A stretch of DNA of 64,000 nt from Actinoplanes sp. TBRC 11911. GTDB taxonomy: Bacteria > Actinomycetota > Actinomycetes > Mycobacteriales > Micromonosporaceae. The position numbers were made by a program, and so were the translations under genes. The stretch covers positions 1-64,000 of the forward strand of contig NZ_JABBNC010000024.1 in assembly GCF_012933445.1 (NCBI RefSeq), in the 5' to 3' direction. Below, in pieces: positions 25,100 to 33,018 of this stretch (the stretch's first letter is position 1; each line of letters opens with the position of its first letter). The notes beneath the pieces were generated by a model that saw only the letters and a list, made by a program, of their open reading frames with translations, searched no databases and was not told the origin of the DNA.

Positions 25100-25686
25100 A
25101 ATGCCTCCAAAAGGATCACGTGCAGGTTGCGGGGGCCGTGCACCCCCTCGACCCGGTTGAGCTCGATGTCGCTGGTCGCGGACGGTCCGCTGATCCAGGT
25201 CAGCGGCCGGGTCGGGTCGAGACGGGCGACCGCCTCCGGCACCGAGGCCACCACCTGCTCCGGGCGAAGCACGCAGATGTGCAGGTCGGGCAGCAGCGAG
25301 ATGATGCGGCGGCCCTGGTCGGGCGAGCCGTCCAGCACGATCGTCCCGGTCTCGGCAACGGCGACGGCGGCGGCGGTCACGACCCCGTCGGCGGCGGCGA
25401 TGCGATCGGCCGGCAGGGACTCATCCGGTAAAACGGAAATGTCCGGTGGCAGCCACCCGCGTGGGAGTCCGGGCGGGATCACCACGACCCCGGCACCCAG
25501 GATCATCTTGATAGTGCCCGAGATGTCCGAGGTCCGATGCACCTCGGCCTTGTAGTCGACCAGCCGATCCACCAGCAGGTTCAGGTCCGCGGGCGGGAAC
25601 GACCGGCGATAGTCCCGCGGAATCGAGCCGTCGTAGGCGGCACGCGCCGCCCGGATCCGGCCCAGGATCAGGTCTTTCGAGCTCAT
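25096..25686 (-). CDS. lutC: Lactate utilization protein C
   Basis: LutC is one of three subunits of the iron-sulfur L-lactate oxidation complex LutABC, which turns L-lactate into pyruvate. The 196-residue protein has the LUD-domain layout: an N-terminal helical segment (LILGRIRAARAAY), AAAVAVAETGTIVLDGS near residue 115 and a C-terminal region with GPSATSDIELNRVEGVHGPR. The ATG at 25686 overlaps the lutB stop (ATGA) and is preferred over the slightly longer frame. It lies inside the rhamnose operon, where lactate is the expected product of lactaldehyde oxidation. Confidence 0.93.
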   Translation of the reverse strand: MSSKDLILGRIRAARAAYDGSIPRDYRRSFPPADLNLLVDRLVDYKAEVHRTSDISGTIKMILGAGVVVIPPGLPRGWLPPDISVLPDESLPADRIAAADGVVTAAAVAVAETGTIVLDGSPDQGRRIISLLPDLHICVLRPEQVVASVPEAVARLDPTRPLTWISGPSATSDIELNRVEGVHGPRNLHVILLEAL

Positions 25687-27110
25687 CGTCCGCGCCACCA
25701 ATCCCGGAACGTCTCGGCCGGCGGCACCGGCAGGTCACGGCTGGCCGCCCAGCCGTTGAGCGGCGGCGGGAGTCCCCGGCCGCGGCGCCCGGCGATCCGC
25801 GCCAGCTTCGCGGCGCGCTGGGCACGGGCGTACAGCTTGGGACGGTCCATCGTGTACGCCGCGGCGGCCATCATCGCGGCCTCGGATCGCGGATGCGGTG
25901 CCTGATCGCGCAGGTGCACCAGGATGGACGGGATGTCGATCCGCACGGGACACGCGTCGAAGCAGGCGCCGCACAGCGACGAGGCGTACGGCAGGGAAGC
26001 ATTGTCCTCGACGCCGGTGAGCTGCGGCGACAGCACCGCGCCGATCGGGCCGGGATAGACCGAGCCGTACGAGTGCCCGCCGGTCCGCTCGTACACCGGG
26101 CACACGTTGAGGCACGCCGAGCAGCGGATGCAGTGCAGCGCCTGCCGGCCCACCTCGTCGGCGAGGACCGCGCTGCGCCCGTTGTCGAGCAGCACGAGGT
26201 GGAAGTTCTGCGGGCCGTCGCCGGGCGTGACCCCGGTCCACATCGACGTGTACGGGTTCATCCGTTCGCCGGTCGACGCGCGCGGCAGCAGTTGCAGGAA
26301 GACCTCCAGGTCCTGCCACGTCGGCACCAGCTTCTCGATGCCCATCACGGTGATCAGCGTGTCCGGCAGGGTCAGGCACATCCGGCCGTTGCCCTCCGAC
26401 TCGACGACCGCCAGGGTGCCGGTCTCCGCGATGCCGAAGTTCGCGCCGGAGACTGCTACGCGCGTACGCAGGAAGGTGTCTCGAAGGTATTTGCGCGCCG
26501 CACCGGCCAGCCGGGGTGGATCATCGGTGAGCGACGGGTCGACGCCCGGCATGGCGCGCAGGAAGATCTCCCGGATCTCGGCGCGGTTGCGGTGGATGGC
26601 CGGCACCAGGATGTGGCTCGGCTTGTCGTCGCCGAGCTGCACGATCAGCTCGGCGAGGTCGGTCTCGACCGGCGTGATCCCGGCGTCCGCCAGCGCCTCG
26701 TTGAGCCCGATCTCCTGGGTGGCCATCGACTTGACCTTGATGACCCGCTGCTCGCCGGTGGCCCGGACCAGGTCGGTGACGATCCGGTTGGCCTCGTTCG
26801 CGTCCGCCGCCCAGTGCACGACCCCGCCCGCGGCCGTCACCTTCTCCTCCAGCTGCTCCAGGAGCGAGGTCAAATTCCCCATCGTGTACGCCTTGAGGGC
26901 CGACCCGGCCGCACGCAGGTCCTGCCAGTCGGGCAGTTCCGCGATGACCCGGCCCGACTTGTTGCGGATCGTCGTCGTCGCGTGATGCAGATTGCGCCGC
27001 AGTTGCGGGTTCGCCAGCGCGGTCCGCGCCGCCTGCGGGAACGTTTCGTCGCCGCGCAGGTGGCCGACGCCCTTGGGGGCACGAGCCGGCATCCCGAGGA
27101 AGGTGCTCAT
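25683..27110 (-). CDS. lutB: Iron-sulfur lactate utilization protein B
   Basis: LutB is the large iron-sulfur subunit of the L-lactate-oxidising LutABC complex. The 475-residue protein has a LUD domain (about 60-290, with VRATGEQRVIKVKSMATQEI and VSGANFGIAETGTLAVVESE) and two ferredoxin-type 4Fe-4S motifs, CIRCSACLNVCP near residue 310 and CGACFDACPVRID near residue 360. A C-terminal region with WWRGR is typical. A GGAGG ribosome-binding site sits four bases before the chosen ATG at 27110. A second ATG one codon upstream is possible. Its start overlaps the lutA stop. Confidence 0.95.
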   Translation of the reverse strand: MSTFLGMPARAPKGVGHLRGDETFPQAARTALANPQLRRNLHHATTTIRNKSGRVIAELPDWQDLRAAGSALKAYTMGNLTSLLEQLEEKVTAAGGVVHWAADANEANRIVTDLVRATGEQRVIKVKSMATQEIGLNEALADAGITPVETDLAELIVQLGDDKPSHILVPAIHRNRAEIREIFLRAMPGVDPSLTDDPPRLAGAARKYLRDTFLRTRVAVSGANFGIAETGTLAVVESEGNGRMCLTLPDTLITVMGIEKLVPTWQDLEVFLQLLPRASTGERMNPYTSMWTGVTPGDGPQNFHLVLLDNGRSAVLADEVGRQALHCIRCSACLNVCPVYERTGGHSYGSVYPGPIGAVLSPQLTGVEDNASLPYASSLCGACFDACPVRIDIPSILVHLRDQAPHPRSEAAMMAAAAYTMDRPKLYARAQRAAKLARIAGRRGRGLPPPLNGWAASRDLPVPPAETFRDWWRGR

Positions 27111-27847
27111 CATGCCTCCGTAGACGCGAGAATCTCCGCCAAGTGGACCGTTTGCACGCCCGTACGCAATCGGGAAAGACCGCCGCCGATATGCATGAGG
27201 CACGACGCGTCACCCGCCGTACAGACGTCCGCGCCGGTCTCCAGCACGTGCCGCATCTTGTCGGCCAGCATCGCGGTCGACGTGTCCGCGTTCTTCACCG
27301 AGAACGTGCCGCCGAAACCGCAGCACTGCTCGGCCGCCGGCAACTCGATCAGGTCCAGGCCGCGCACGTTGCGCAGCAGCCGCAACGGTTTGTCGCCGAC
27401 CCGCAGGATGCGCAGCGAATGGCAGGTCGGGTGATAGGTGACGCGATGCGGGTAGTACGCGCCGACGTCCTCGACGCCCAGCACGTCGACGAGCAGTTCG
27501 GACAACTCATAGGTGCGTCCGGCGACCGCGTCGGCGCGTGCGGCCAGCCCCGGCTCGTTCGCGGCGCGGGCCACCATGGCGTGCTGGTGACGCACCGAGC
27601 CGACGCAGCTCCCCGAGGGCGCGACCACCACGTCATATGGTTCGAATGTGCGCACGTGCCGCTTCACCAGCGGTAATGCGTCCTTCTGGTATCCGGTATT
27701 GATGTGCATCTGTCCACAGCAGGTCTGCTCGGTCGGGAAGACAACCTCGTGGCCGAGCCGTTCGAGCAGTTGCACGGTCGCTTTGGCCGCAGCCGGGAAC
27801 ATCGTGTCGGCCAGGCATGTCACGAACAGCGCTATTCGCACGCGCAC
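27110..27847 (-). CDS. lutA: Lactate utilization protein A (CCG-domain)
   Basis: LutA is the cysteine-rich subunit of the L-lactate oxidation complex. The 245-residue protein has two CCG domains with TCCGQMHINTGYQKDA near residue 42 and QCCGFGGTFSVKN near residue 185, which bind non-cubane iron-sulfur clusters in relatives such as heterodisulfide reductase subunit B and GlpC. The N-terminus RIALFVTCLADTMFP is typical. It starts 3 bases after the rhaB stop, placing it directly in the rhamnose catabolic transcript. Confidence is high from the double CCG arrangement and the lutABC order. Confidence 0.94.
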   Translation of the reverse strand: MRVRIALFVTCLADTMFPAAAKATVQLLERLGHEVVFPTEQTCCGQMHINTGYQKDALPLVKRHVRTFEPYDVVVAPSGSCVGSVRHQHAMVARAANEPGLAARADAVAGRTYELSELLVDVLGVEDVGAYYPHRVTYHPTCHSLRILRVGDKPLRLLRNVRGLDLIELPAAEQCCGFGGTFSVKNADTSTAMLADKMRHVLETGADVCTAGDASCLMHIGGGLSRLRTGVQTVHLAEILASTEA

Positions 27848-27850
27848 CTC

Positions 27851-29251
27851 CTATCCGGCATTGACAGTGGTGACGGCGATCCGGGCCGCCGCGGCTCGCC
27901 AGTTCGCAGCGTCGCCGCGCGGCTCGTACCGCACGATCTGCTGAGTGTCTCGCAGAACGCCGCGCAGCGCTGCCAGGTCACCGTCGAGAATGCCGGCCGC
28001 GCGCGCCTGCACCAGCACATTGCCCAGCGCCGTCGCCTCGACCGGCCCGGCTATCACCGGAAGTTCGCAGGCGTCGGCGGTCAGCTGGCACAACAACGCG
28101 TTCCGGGCGCCGCCGCCGACGATGTGCACGGCGTCGACCGTACGGCCGGAAAGGCTTTGGGCCTGTCTTATCGCCCGCCGGTGCGCCAGCGCCAAACTGT
28201 CCACAATGCATCTCGTGATGGTCGCCCGGGTGGCGTCCGCACCCAGGCCGGCCTTGTCGACCACGCGGCGGGTCATGTCGCCGGGCCTGAGGAAATCGGG
28301 ATCGTCGAGGTCGACCACCGTGCCGAGCGGCTTCTCCCGCGAGGCCTCCCGCAGCAGCGTCCCGATGTCCGGCGAATCCCATTCCCGCATGCATTCCTGC
28401 AACGGCCAGAGGCCCATCACGTTGCGCAGATAGCGGATCGTGCCGTCCACGCCGCCCTCGTTCGTGAAATTGGCGGCTCTCGATTCGGCGGTGAGCACCG
28501 GCTCGGGCAGTTCCAGACCCACCAAGGACCAGGTGCCACAGCTTATGTACGCGAACCGGTCGCCCACGGCCGGAACACCGACGACCGCGGACGCCGTGTC
28601 GTGCGAGCCGACCGCCACCACCGGAGTGTCCCGATACCGGCCGATGGTCGTTCCCGGGAGGCGGATCGGCGGGAAGAGCGACGGTTTGAGGCCCAATTCG
28701 GCGAGCAACGGCAAGGACCATTCCCGGGTACGCACGTCGAGAAGTTCCGTGGTCGACGCGTTGGTGTATTCGGCTCCCATCTCGCCGGTCAGCCAATACG
28801 CGAGCAGGTCGGGGATGAGCAGCATCCGTTCGGCGGCGGCGAATTGCGGGGTGTCCCGTGCTGCTACCAGTTGATACAACGTGTTGAACGGGAGCTTCTG
28901 CAGGCCGGTTACTTCGTAGAGTTTGTCCGATTTTATCGGGATTTTTACCCCATCGGTGCGGGTGTCTCGATAATGGACTGGATTTCCCAGCAGGGCGCCG
29001 CTCTCGTCCAGCAGGCCGTAGTCGACCGCCCAGGAATCGATGCCGATGCTGTCCACCGGGCCCGCCTTCCGCAGGCCGTCGAGCACGCCGCGGTAGAGGC
29101 CGAGGATGTCCCAGTGCAGGGTGCCGCCCGCGTGCACCGGTTCGTTGGCGAAGCGGTGCACCTCGGTCAGATTCACCTCGCCGGGGCCGACGCGGCCGAC
29201 CATGACGCGCCCGTTGGACGCGCCGAGGTCGACCGCGGCGAAGGATCTCAT
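27851..29251 (-). CDS. rhaB: L-rhamnulokinase
   Basis: RhaB phosphorylates L-rhamnulose to L-rhamnulose 1-phosphate with ATP. The 466-residue FGGY-family kinase has AAVDLGASNGRVMVG at the N-terminus, IGIDSWAVDYGLLDESG near residue 70, and the C-terminal ATP-binding segment DAVHIVGGGARNALLCQLTA near residue 375. Length is typical (about 480). Its start overlaps the rhaD stop by four bases. It acts between the isomerase RhaI and the aldolase RhaD. Confidence 0.95.
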   Translation of the reverse strand: MRSFAAVDLGASNGRVMVGRVGPGEVNLTEVHRFANEPVHAGGTLHWDILGLYRGVLDGLRKAGPVDSIGIDSWAVDYGLLDESGALLGNPVHYRDTRTDGVKIPIKSDKLYEVTGLQKLPFNTLYQLVAARDTPQFAAAERMLLIPDLLAYWLTGEMGAEYTNASTTELLDVRTREWSLPLLAELGLKPSLFPPIRLPGTTIGRYRDTPVVAVGSHDTASAVVGVPAVGDRFAYISCGTWSLVGLELPEPVLTAESRAANFTNEGGVDGTIRYLRNVMGLWPLQECMREWDSPDIGTLLREASREKPLGTVVDLDDPDFLRPGDMTRRVVDKAGLGADATRATITRCIVDSLALAHRRAIRQAQSLSGRTVDAVHIVGGGARNALLCQLTADACELPVIAGPVEATALGNVLVQARAAGILDGDLAALRGVLRDTQQIVRYEPRGDAANWRAAAARIAVTTVNAG

Positions 29252-31272
29252 CTCAGGAACGCGGCCGCCACGCCCGCGTCCACCGGGATGTGCAGGCCGG
29301 TCGTGTGGGTCAGGTCGCCGCCGGTCAGGGCGAACACGGCGTTAGCCACGTGTTCCGGGAGCACCTCGCGCTTGAGCAGGGTGCGTTGCGCGTAGTACTC
29401 GCCGAGCTTCTCCTCCGGCACGCCGTACACCGCGGCCCGCTTCGCACCCCAGCCACCGGCGAAGATGCCGGAGCCGCGGACCACGCCGTCGGGGTTGATG
29501 CCGTTGACCCGGACGCCGTACGCGCCCAGTTCGGCGGCTAGGAGGCGTACCTGATGGGCCTGGTCTGCCTTGGTGGCGCCGTAGGCGACGTTGTTCGGGC
29601 CCGCGAACAGCGAGTTCTTGCTGGAGATGTAGACGATGTCGCCGCCCATGCCCTGCGCGATCAGCACCCGGGCCGCCTCGCGGGAGACCAGGAACGAGCC
29701 CTTGGCCATCACGTCGTGCTGGAGGTCCCAGTCCTGTTCGGTGGTCTCCAGGAGCGGCTTGGAGATGGACAGTCCGGCGTTGTTGATGATCAGGTCGATG
29801 CCACCGAAGGCGAGGACCGCCTCCTGGATGCTCTTCTGGATCTCGTCGGCGCTCGTGACGTCCACTGTGGTCGCGATCGCGACGTCGCTATTGCCGATCT
29901 CCCGCGCGGCATTTCGGGCATTCTCCGCGTCTCGGTCCGCGACGATGACGCAGGCGCCCTCCGCTGCCAGCCTTTGCGCGATGGCCTTGCCGATGCCGGA
30001 ACCGCCGCCGGTCACGTACGCGATCCGGGTCGCCAGGGGCTTCGGCTTCGGCATCCGCTGCAGCTTTGCCTCTTCGAGCGCCCAGTACTCGATGCGGAAC
30101 TTCTCCGACTCGTCGATCGGGGCGTAGGTGGAGACGCTTTCCGCGCCGTGCATGACGTTGATGGCGTTGACGTAGAACTCGCCGGCCACCCGCGCGGTCT
30201 GCTTGTTGGCGCCGAAGGAGAACATGCCGACGCCGGGGACCAGCACGATCGCCGGGTCGGCGCCGCGGATCGCCGGGCTGTTCGCGTCGGCGTGCCGGTC
30301 GTAGTAGGCGCGGTAGTCCTCGCGGTAGACGGCGTGCAGCTCTTTGATCCGCTTTTCGACGTCCTCGAGGGGTGCGTCCGGCGCGGTGTCCAGCACCATC
30401 GGCTTCACCTTGGTGCGCAGGAAGTGGTCGGGGCAGGAGGTGCCCTTCGCGGCCAGTTCCGGCATCCGCTCGCTGTTGACGAAGTCGAGCACCACGTCGG
30501 TGTCGGTGAAGTGGCCGACCTGGTTCTTGTCGGTCGAGGCGAGTCCACGCAGGATCGGGAAGAGCTGGGCGGCGCGTGCCTTACGGTCCGTCAGCGTTTC
30601 GTGCCGCTTTGGGCCGAACGGCTCTGCTTTTCCATGATTTTTCAGGTACGCCGCCGCGGTCTCGATGATCTCGCGGGAGTGGCGTTCGCATTCCTCGCTG
30701 GTCGCGCCCCACGCGGTGATGCCGTGGCCGCCGAGGATGACGCCGATCGCCTGCGGGTTGGACCGGTACGCGGCGGCGATGTCCAGGCCCAGCTGGAAAC
30801 CGGGGCGGCGCCAGGGCACCCAGAGCACCCGGTCGCCGAAGATCTCCTTGGTCAGGGCCGGCCCGTCCGCCGCGGTCGCGATCGCGATGCCCGAGTCGGG
30901 GTGCAGGTGGTCGACATGCGGGGCGTCGACCAGGCCGTGCATGGCGGTGTCGATGCTCGGGGCCGCGCCGCCCCGCCCGTGCAGGCAGTAGTCGAAGGCG
31001 GCGACCATCTCGTCCTCGCGGTCGACACCCGGGTACGTCGTGGTGAGCGCCCGCAGCCGGTCCAGGCGCAGCACCGCGAGGCCCTTCTCGGTGAGGGTAC
31101 CGAGGTCGCCGCCGGAGCCCTTGACCCACACCAGCTCGGCCGGCTCGCCGGTGACCGGGTCGGTTTCGCTGCCCTTGGCCGAGGTGTTGCCCCCGGCGTA
31201 GTTGGTGTTGCGCGGGTCGGCACCGAGCCGGTTGCTGCGGTCCAGAAGCTCACGTACTGCGGGGTTAGTCAT
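29248..31272 (-). CDS. rhaD: Bifunctional rhamnulose-1-phosphate aldolase / lactaldehyde dehydrogenase (SDR)
   Basis: The 674-residue fusion carries a class II aldolase domain (about 20-400, with HVDHLHPDSG and GGHGITAWG histidines suited to zinc binding) and a C-terminal SDR domain (about 415-674) with VTGGGSGIGKAIA, NNAGLS and YGATK (catalytic Tyr and Lys). The aldolase splits rhamnulose 1-phosphate into dihydroxyacetone phosphate and L-lactaldehyde. The SDR half should oxidise L-lactaldehyde to L-lactate, as shown for related RhaEW/RhaD proteins. It is the first gene of a leftward operon whose promoter and operator lie at 31462-31519, leaving a leader of about 210 bases. Confidence 0.93.
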   Translation of the reverse strand: MTNPAVRELLDRSNRLGADPRNTNYAGGNTSAKGSETDPVTGEPAELVWVKGSGGDLGTLTEKGLAVLRLDRLRALTTTYPGVDREDEMVAAFDYCLHGRGGAAPSIDTAMHGLVDAPHVDHLHPDSGIAIATAADGPALTKEIFGDRVLWVPWRRPGFQLGLDIAAAYRSNPQAIGVILGGHGITAWGATSEECERHSREIIETAAAYLKNHGKAEPFGPKRHETLTDRKARAAQLFPILRGLASTDKNQVGHFTDTDVVLDFVNSERMPELAAKGTSCPDHFLRTKVKPMVLDTAPDAPLEDVEKRIKELHAVYREDYRAYYDRHADANSPAIRGADPAIVLVPGVGMFSFGANKQTARVAGEFYVNAINVMHGAESVSTYAPIDESEKFRIEYWALEEAKLQRMPKPKPLATRIAYVTGGGSGIGKAIAQRLAAEGACVIVADRDAENARNAAREIGNSDVAIATTVDVTSADEIQKSIQEAVLAFGGIDLIINNAGLSISKPLLETTEQDWDLQHDVMAKGSFLVSREAARVLIAQGMGGDIVYISSKNSLFAGPNNVAYGATKADQAHQVRLLAAELGAYGVRVNGINPDGVVRGSGIFAGGWGAKRAAVYGVPEEKLGEYYAQRTLLKREVLPEHVANAVFALTGGDLTHTTGLHIPVDAGVAAAFLR

Positions 31273-31461
31273 CGTGTTCCTCGATCGGAGGGGCGCTTAC
31301 GTTGGGGATGCGACGCCGCGGCCATCCCGGCGTCGTCGGCCGGTCGAGCTCTCGCCGGCGTCCTTCCGGCCGAGATGCCGTCCGGTCCCACCGGCGGAGA
31401 TGTCCTCCGGCGTCGCCGGCGCGCGTGTCGCTGCGGGCTTTCCCAAGGTCGATGATGATGG

Positions 31462-31473
31462 TGAAACGTTTCA
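31462..31473. promoter_or_regulatory. LacI operator of the rhaD operon
   Basis: TGAAACGTTTCA is a perfect 12-base palindrome. It starts about 17 bases downstream of the -10 box on the minus strand, so a bound repressor would block early elongation. The same motif recurs at 32829, 32885 and 32950. Confidence 0.8.
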
Positions 31474-31489
31474 GATGGTTGTTGCCGTC

Positions 31490-31519
31490 AGATTACGTGC
31501 CGGTGGCGGCGGGGGTCAA
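31490..31519 (-). promoter_or_regulatory. Promoter of the rhaD operon
   Basis: Minus-strand boxes TTGACC (31519-31514) and TAATCT (31495-31490) are separated by 18 bases, a good vegetative promoter. It lies upstream of the operator at 31462 and 210-240 bases before rhaD. Confidence 0.65.
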
Positions 31520-31536
31520 GGCTTTGTTAACCGCGG

Positions 31537-32562
31537 TCAGCGGCGGACGGCCGTCGAAGCGCGCGCGACCAGCTCGGGCGTGAACGACAGCTGCTGGTGC
31601 CGGTGGTCGGGATTGGTGGCCTCGTCGAGCACCAACTGGGCCGCCGCGCGTCCCAGTTCCTGGCGCGGCTGCCGCACCGACGTCAGCGGAACGGCGGCCG
31701 CCGCGGCGAAGTCGATGTCGTCGAACCCGACGATCGCCAGGTCGTCCGGTACTCGGATGCCGGCGCCGATGCCCTGCTGCAGCAGGCCCAGTGCCAGCAG
31801 GTCGTTGGCGCAGAAGGCCGCGGTCGGCCGGCGTCGCGCGGGCAGGCCGGCCAGTCGCTCCCCGGCGGACCGTCCTTCCGCGACGGTCAGGTTCTCGGTC
31901 GGGAGATACACCAAATCGTCCGGCGGCAGCCCGAGCTCCGCCCAGATCTCCCGGGCACCCTGCAGACGCTCGCGCACCTGACCTATTGATTCCGGCCCGC
32001 CGATGACCGCCACCCGCGTGTGCCCCTGCTCGACCAGATGCTCGACCGCGATCCGGCCGCCGAGCACGTCGTCGACGGCCACCGAGCAACAGCTCTCGCC
32101 ATCGCGTACGCGGTCGACGATCACCATCGGCACGCCCCGCCGCGCCAACTCGTCCAGGTATGACGCCGAGGGGTCGACCGGGGTGATCAGGATGCCCTGG
32201 ACGCGCTGTTGCAACAGCCGGTCGACGTGCACCGCCTCGCGCGCGGCCCGGCTGTTGCTGTTGCAGATGAACAGCGACAGGTCGGCATCCTCGGCCGCCA
32301 TCTCGATGCCCTGCGCCACGTCGTGGAAGAAGGGGTTGGTGCCGTCGAGCATCACGTACGCCAGGGTGCGGCTCGTGCCCGCCCGCAGCTGGCGGGCCGA
32401 CTCGTTCCGCACGAACCCCAGCTCGGACATCGCTCGCTCGACGCGCTCGCGGGTGCGCGCGCTGACCACTTCGGGCCGGTTCATCACATTGGAGACCGTG
32501 CCGAGCGAGACACCGGCTGCCGCAGCCACATCTTTCACGGACGGCGTCCTGCCGTTCAGCAC
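31537..32562 (-). CDS. LacI-family repressor of the rhamnose regulon
   Basis: The 341-residue regulator has an N-terminal LacI helix-turn-helix (VKDVAAAAGVSLGTVSNVMN, residues 10-29) and hinge (ESARQLRAGTSRTLAYVM), then a periplasmic-binding-protein-like sensor domain. It lies between the two rhamnose operons, all of whose promoters carry TGAAACGTTTCA-type sites, so it is very likely their repressor and released by L-rhamnose or a product. Its own upstream region has the site at 32829. Orthology to a named regulator (for example RhaR of actinobacteria) cannot be fixed from sequence alone. Confidence 0.9.
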   Translation of the reverse strand: MLNGRTPSVKDVAAAAGVSLGTVSNVMNRPEVVSARTRERVERAMSELGFVRNESARQLRAGTSRTLAYVMLDGTNPFFHDVAQGIEMAAEDADLSLFICNSNSRAAREAVHVDRLLQQRVQGILITPVDPSASYLDELARRGVPMVIVDRVRDGESCCSVAVDDVLGGRIAVEHLVEQGHTRVAVIGGPESIGQVRERLQGAREIWAELGLPPDDLVYLPTENLTVAEGRSAGERLAGLPARRRPTAAFCANDLLALGLLQQGIGAGIRVPDDLAIVGFDDIDFAAAAAVPLTSVRQPRQELGRAAAQLVLDEATNPDHRHQQLSFTPELVARASTAVRR

Positions 32563-32589
32563 AGCAACCTCCTTCGTCGGTCACCTCGC

Positions 32590-32740
32590 AGCCGAGGCGC
32601 TCAAATCCTTGCGCGCGCCCCCGCTAAGCCGAGGCACTCGCAAACTCATGCGTGCGCCCCCGCGCAGCCGAGGCACAACACGCACCTCCGCACGACCGAG
32701 GCGCACCCAAATTCTGGCGTGCCCCGCCGCGCCGAGGCAC
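32590..32740. repeat. Five imperfect repeats in the lacI leader
   Basis: Five copies of a GCCGAGGC(A/G)C core, four of them associated with a GCGCCCCCGC-like stretch, are spaced 29-39 bases apart. They lie between the lacI start and its probable promoter near 32830. No coding potential is convincing; they may fold in the mRNA leader. Confidence 0.5.
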
Positions 32741-32828
32741 TCGACCTTCCGGTGGGCACTCACCCGACGTCAGGCGAAGCGCTTCGATGACTCCCCCACC
32801 AAGGCGCTCCGACCGACACGCCTCCTTT

Positions 32829-32840
32829 TGAAACGTTGAA
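32829..32840. promoter_or_regulatory. LacI operator copy, lacI side
   Basis: TGAAACGTTGAA matches TGAAACGTTTCA in 10 of 12 positions and lies nearest the divergently transcribed lacI gene, suggesting autorepression. Confidence 0.6.
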
Positions 32841-32884
32841 GCAGCATCGTACGACATTCGCACGACAAGCAACGGCGGTGTTTC

Positions 32885-32896
32885 CACAACGTTTCA
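32885..32896. promoter_or_regulatory. LacI operator copy, upstream of rhaT promoter
   Basis: CACAACGTTTCA matches TGAAACGTTTCA in the right half and centre and lies 10 bases upstream of the rhaT -35 box. It may be an auxiliary site. Confidence 0.55.
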
Positions 32897-32905
32897 CGCC
32901 AACGC

Positions 32906-32935
32906 TTGACACGTGTGATGGGGGCCACCTACGTT
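32906..32935 (+). promoter_or_regulatory. Promoter of the rhaT operon
   Basis: TTGACA and TACGTT are separated by 18 bases. The arrangement mirrors the rhaD promoter: the operator begins about 15 bases after the -10 box. Confidence 0.65.
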
Positions 32936-32949
32936 CACGGTACGCCCTC

Positions 32950-32961
32950 TGAAACATTTCA
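32950..32961. promoter_or_regulatory. LacI operator of the rhaT operon
   Basis: TGAAACATTTCA differs from the perfect palindrome by one base and lies just downstream of the promoter, 58 bases before rhaT. Confidence 0.75.
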
Positions 32962-33018
32962 AACACCCCCGCGGCGTACATCAAGCGAAGCCCCGCAGGG
33001 AAGACTGGGAGGTGGTCC

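Larger units (their letters stand above)
32563..33018. other. Divergent control region of the rhamnose regulon
   Basis: This 456-base gap holds the repeat array at 32590-32740, three LacI operator copies (32829, 32885, 32950) and the rhaT promoter at 32906-32935. No gene was found in it; the short frames on the minus strand are shadows of the repeat array. Confidence 0.7.

Noticed and set aside
32581..32763. 60-residue minus-strand ORF just upstream of lacI as a leader peptide
   Set aside because: The translation only reflects the repeat array, lacks a ribosome-binding site, and contains no run of regulatory codons.
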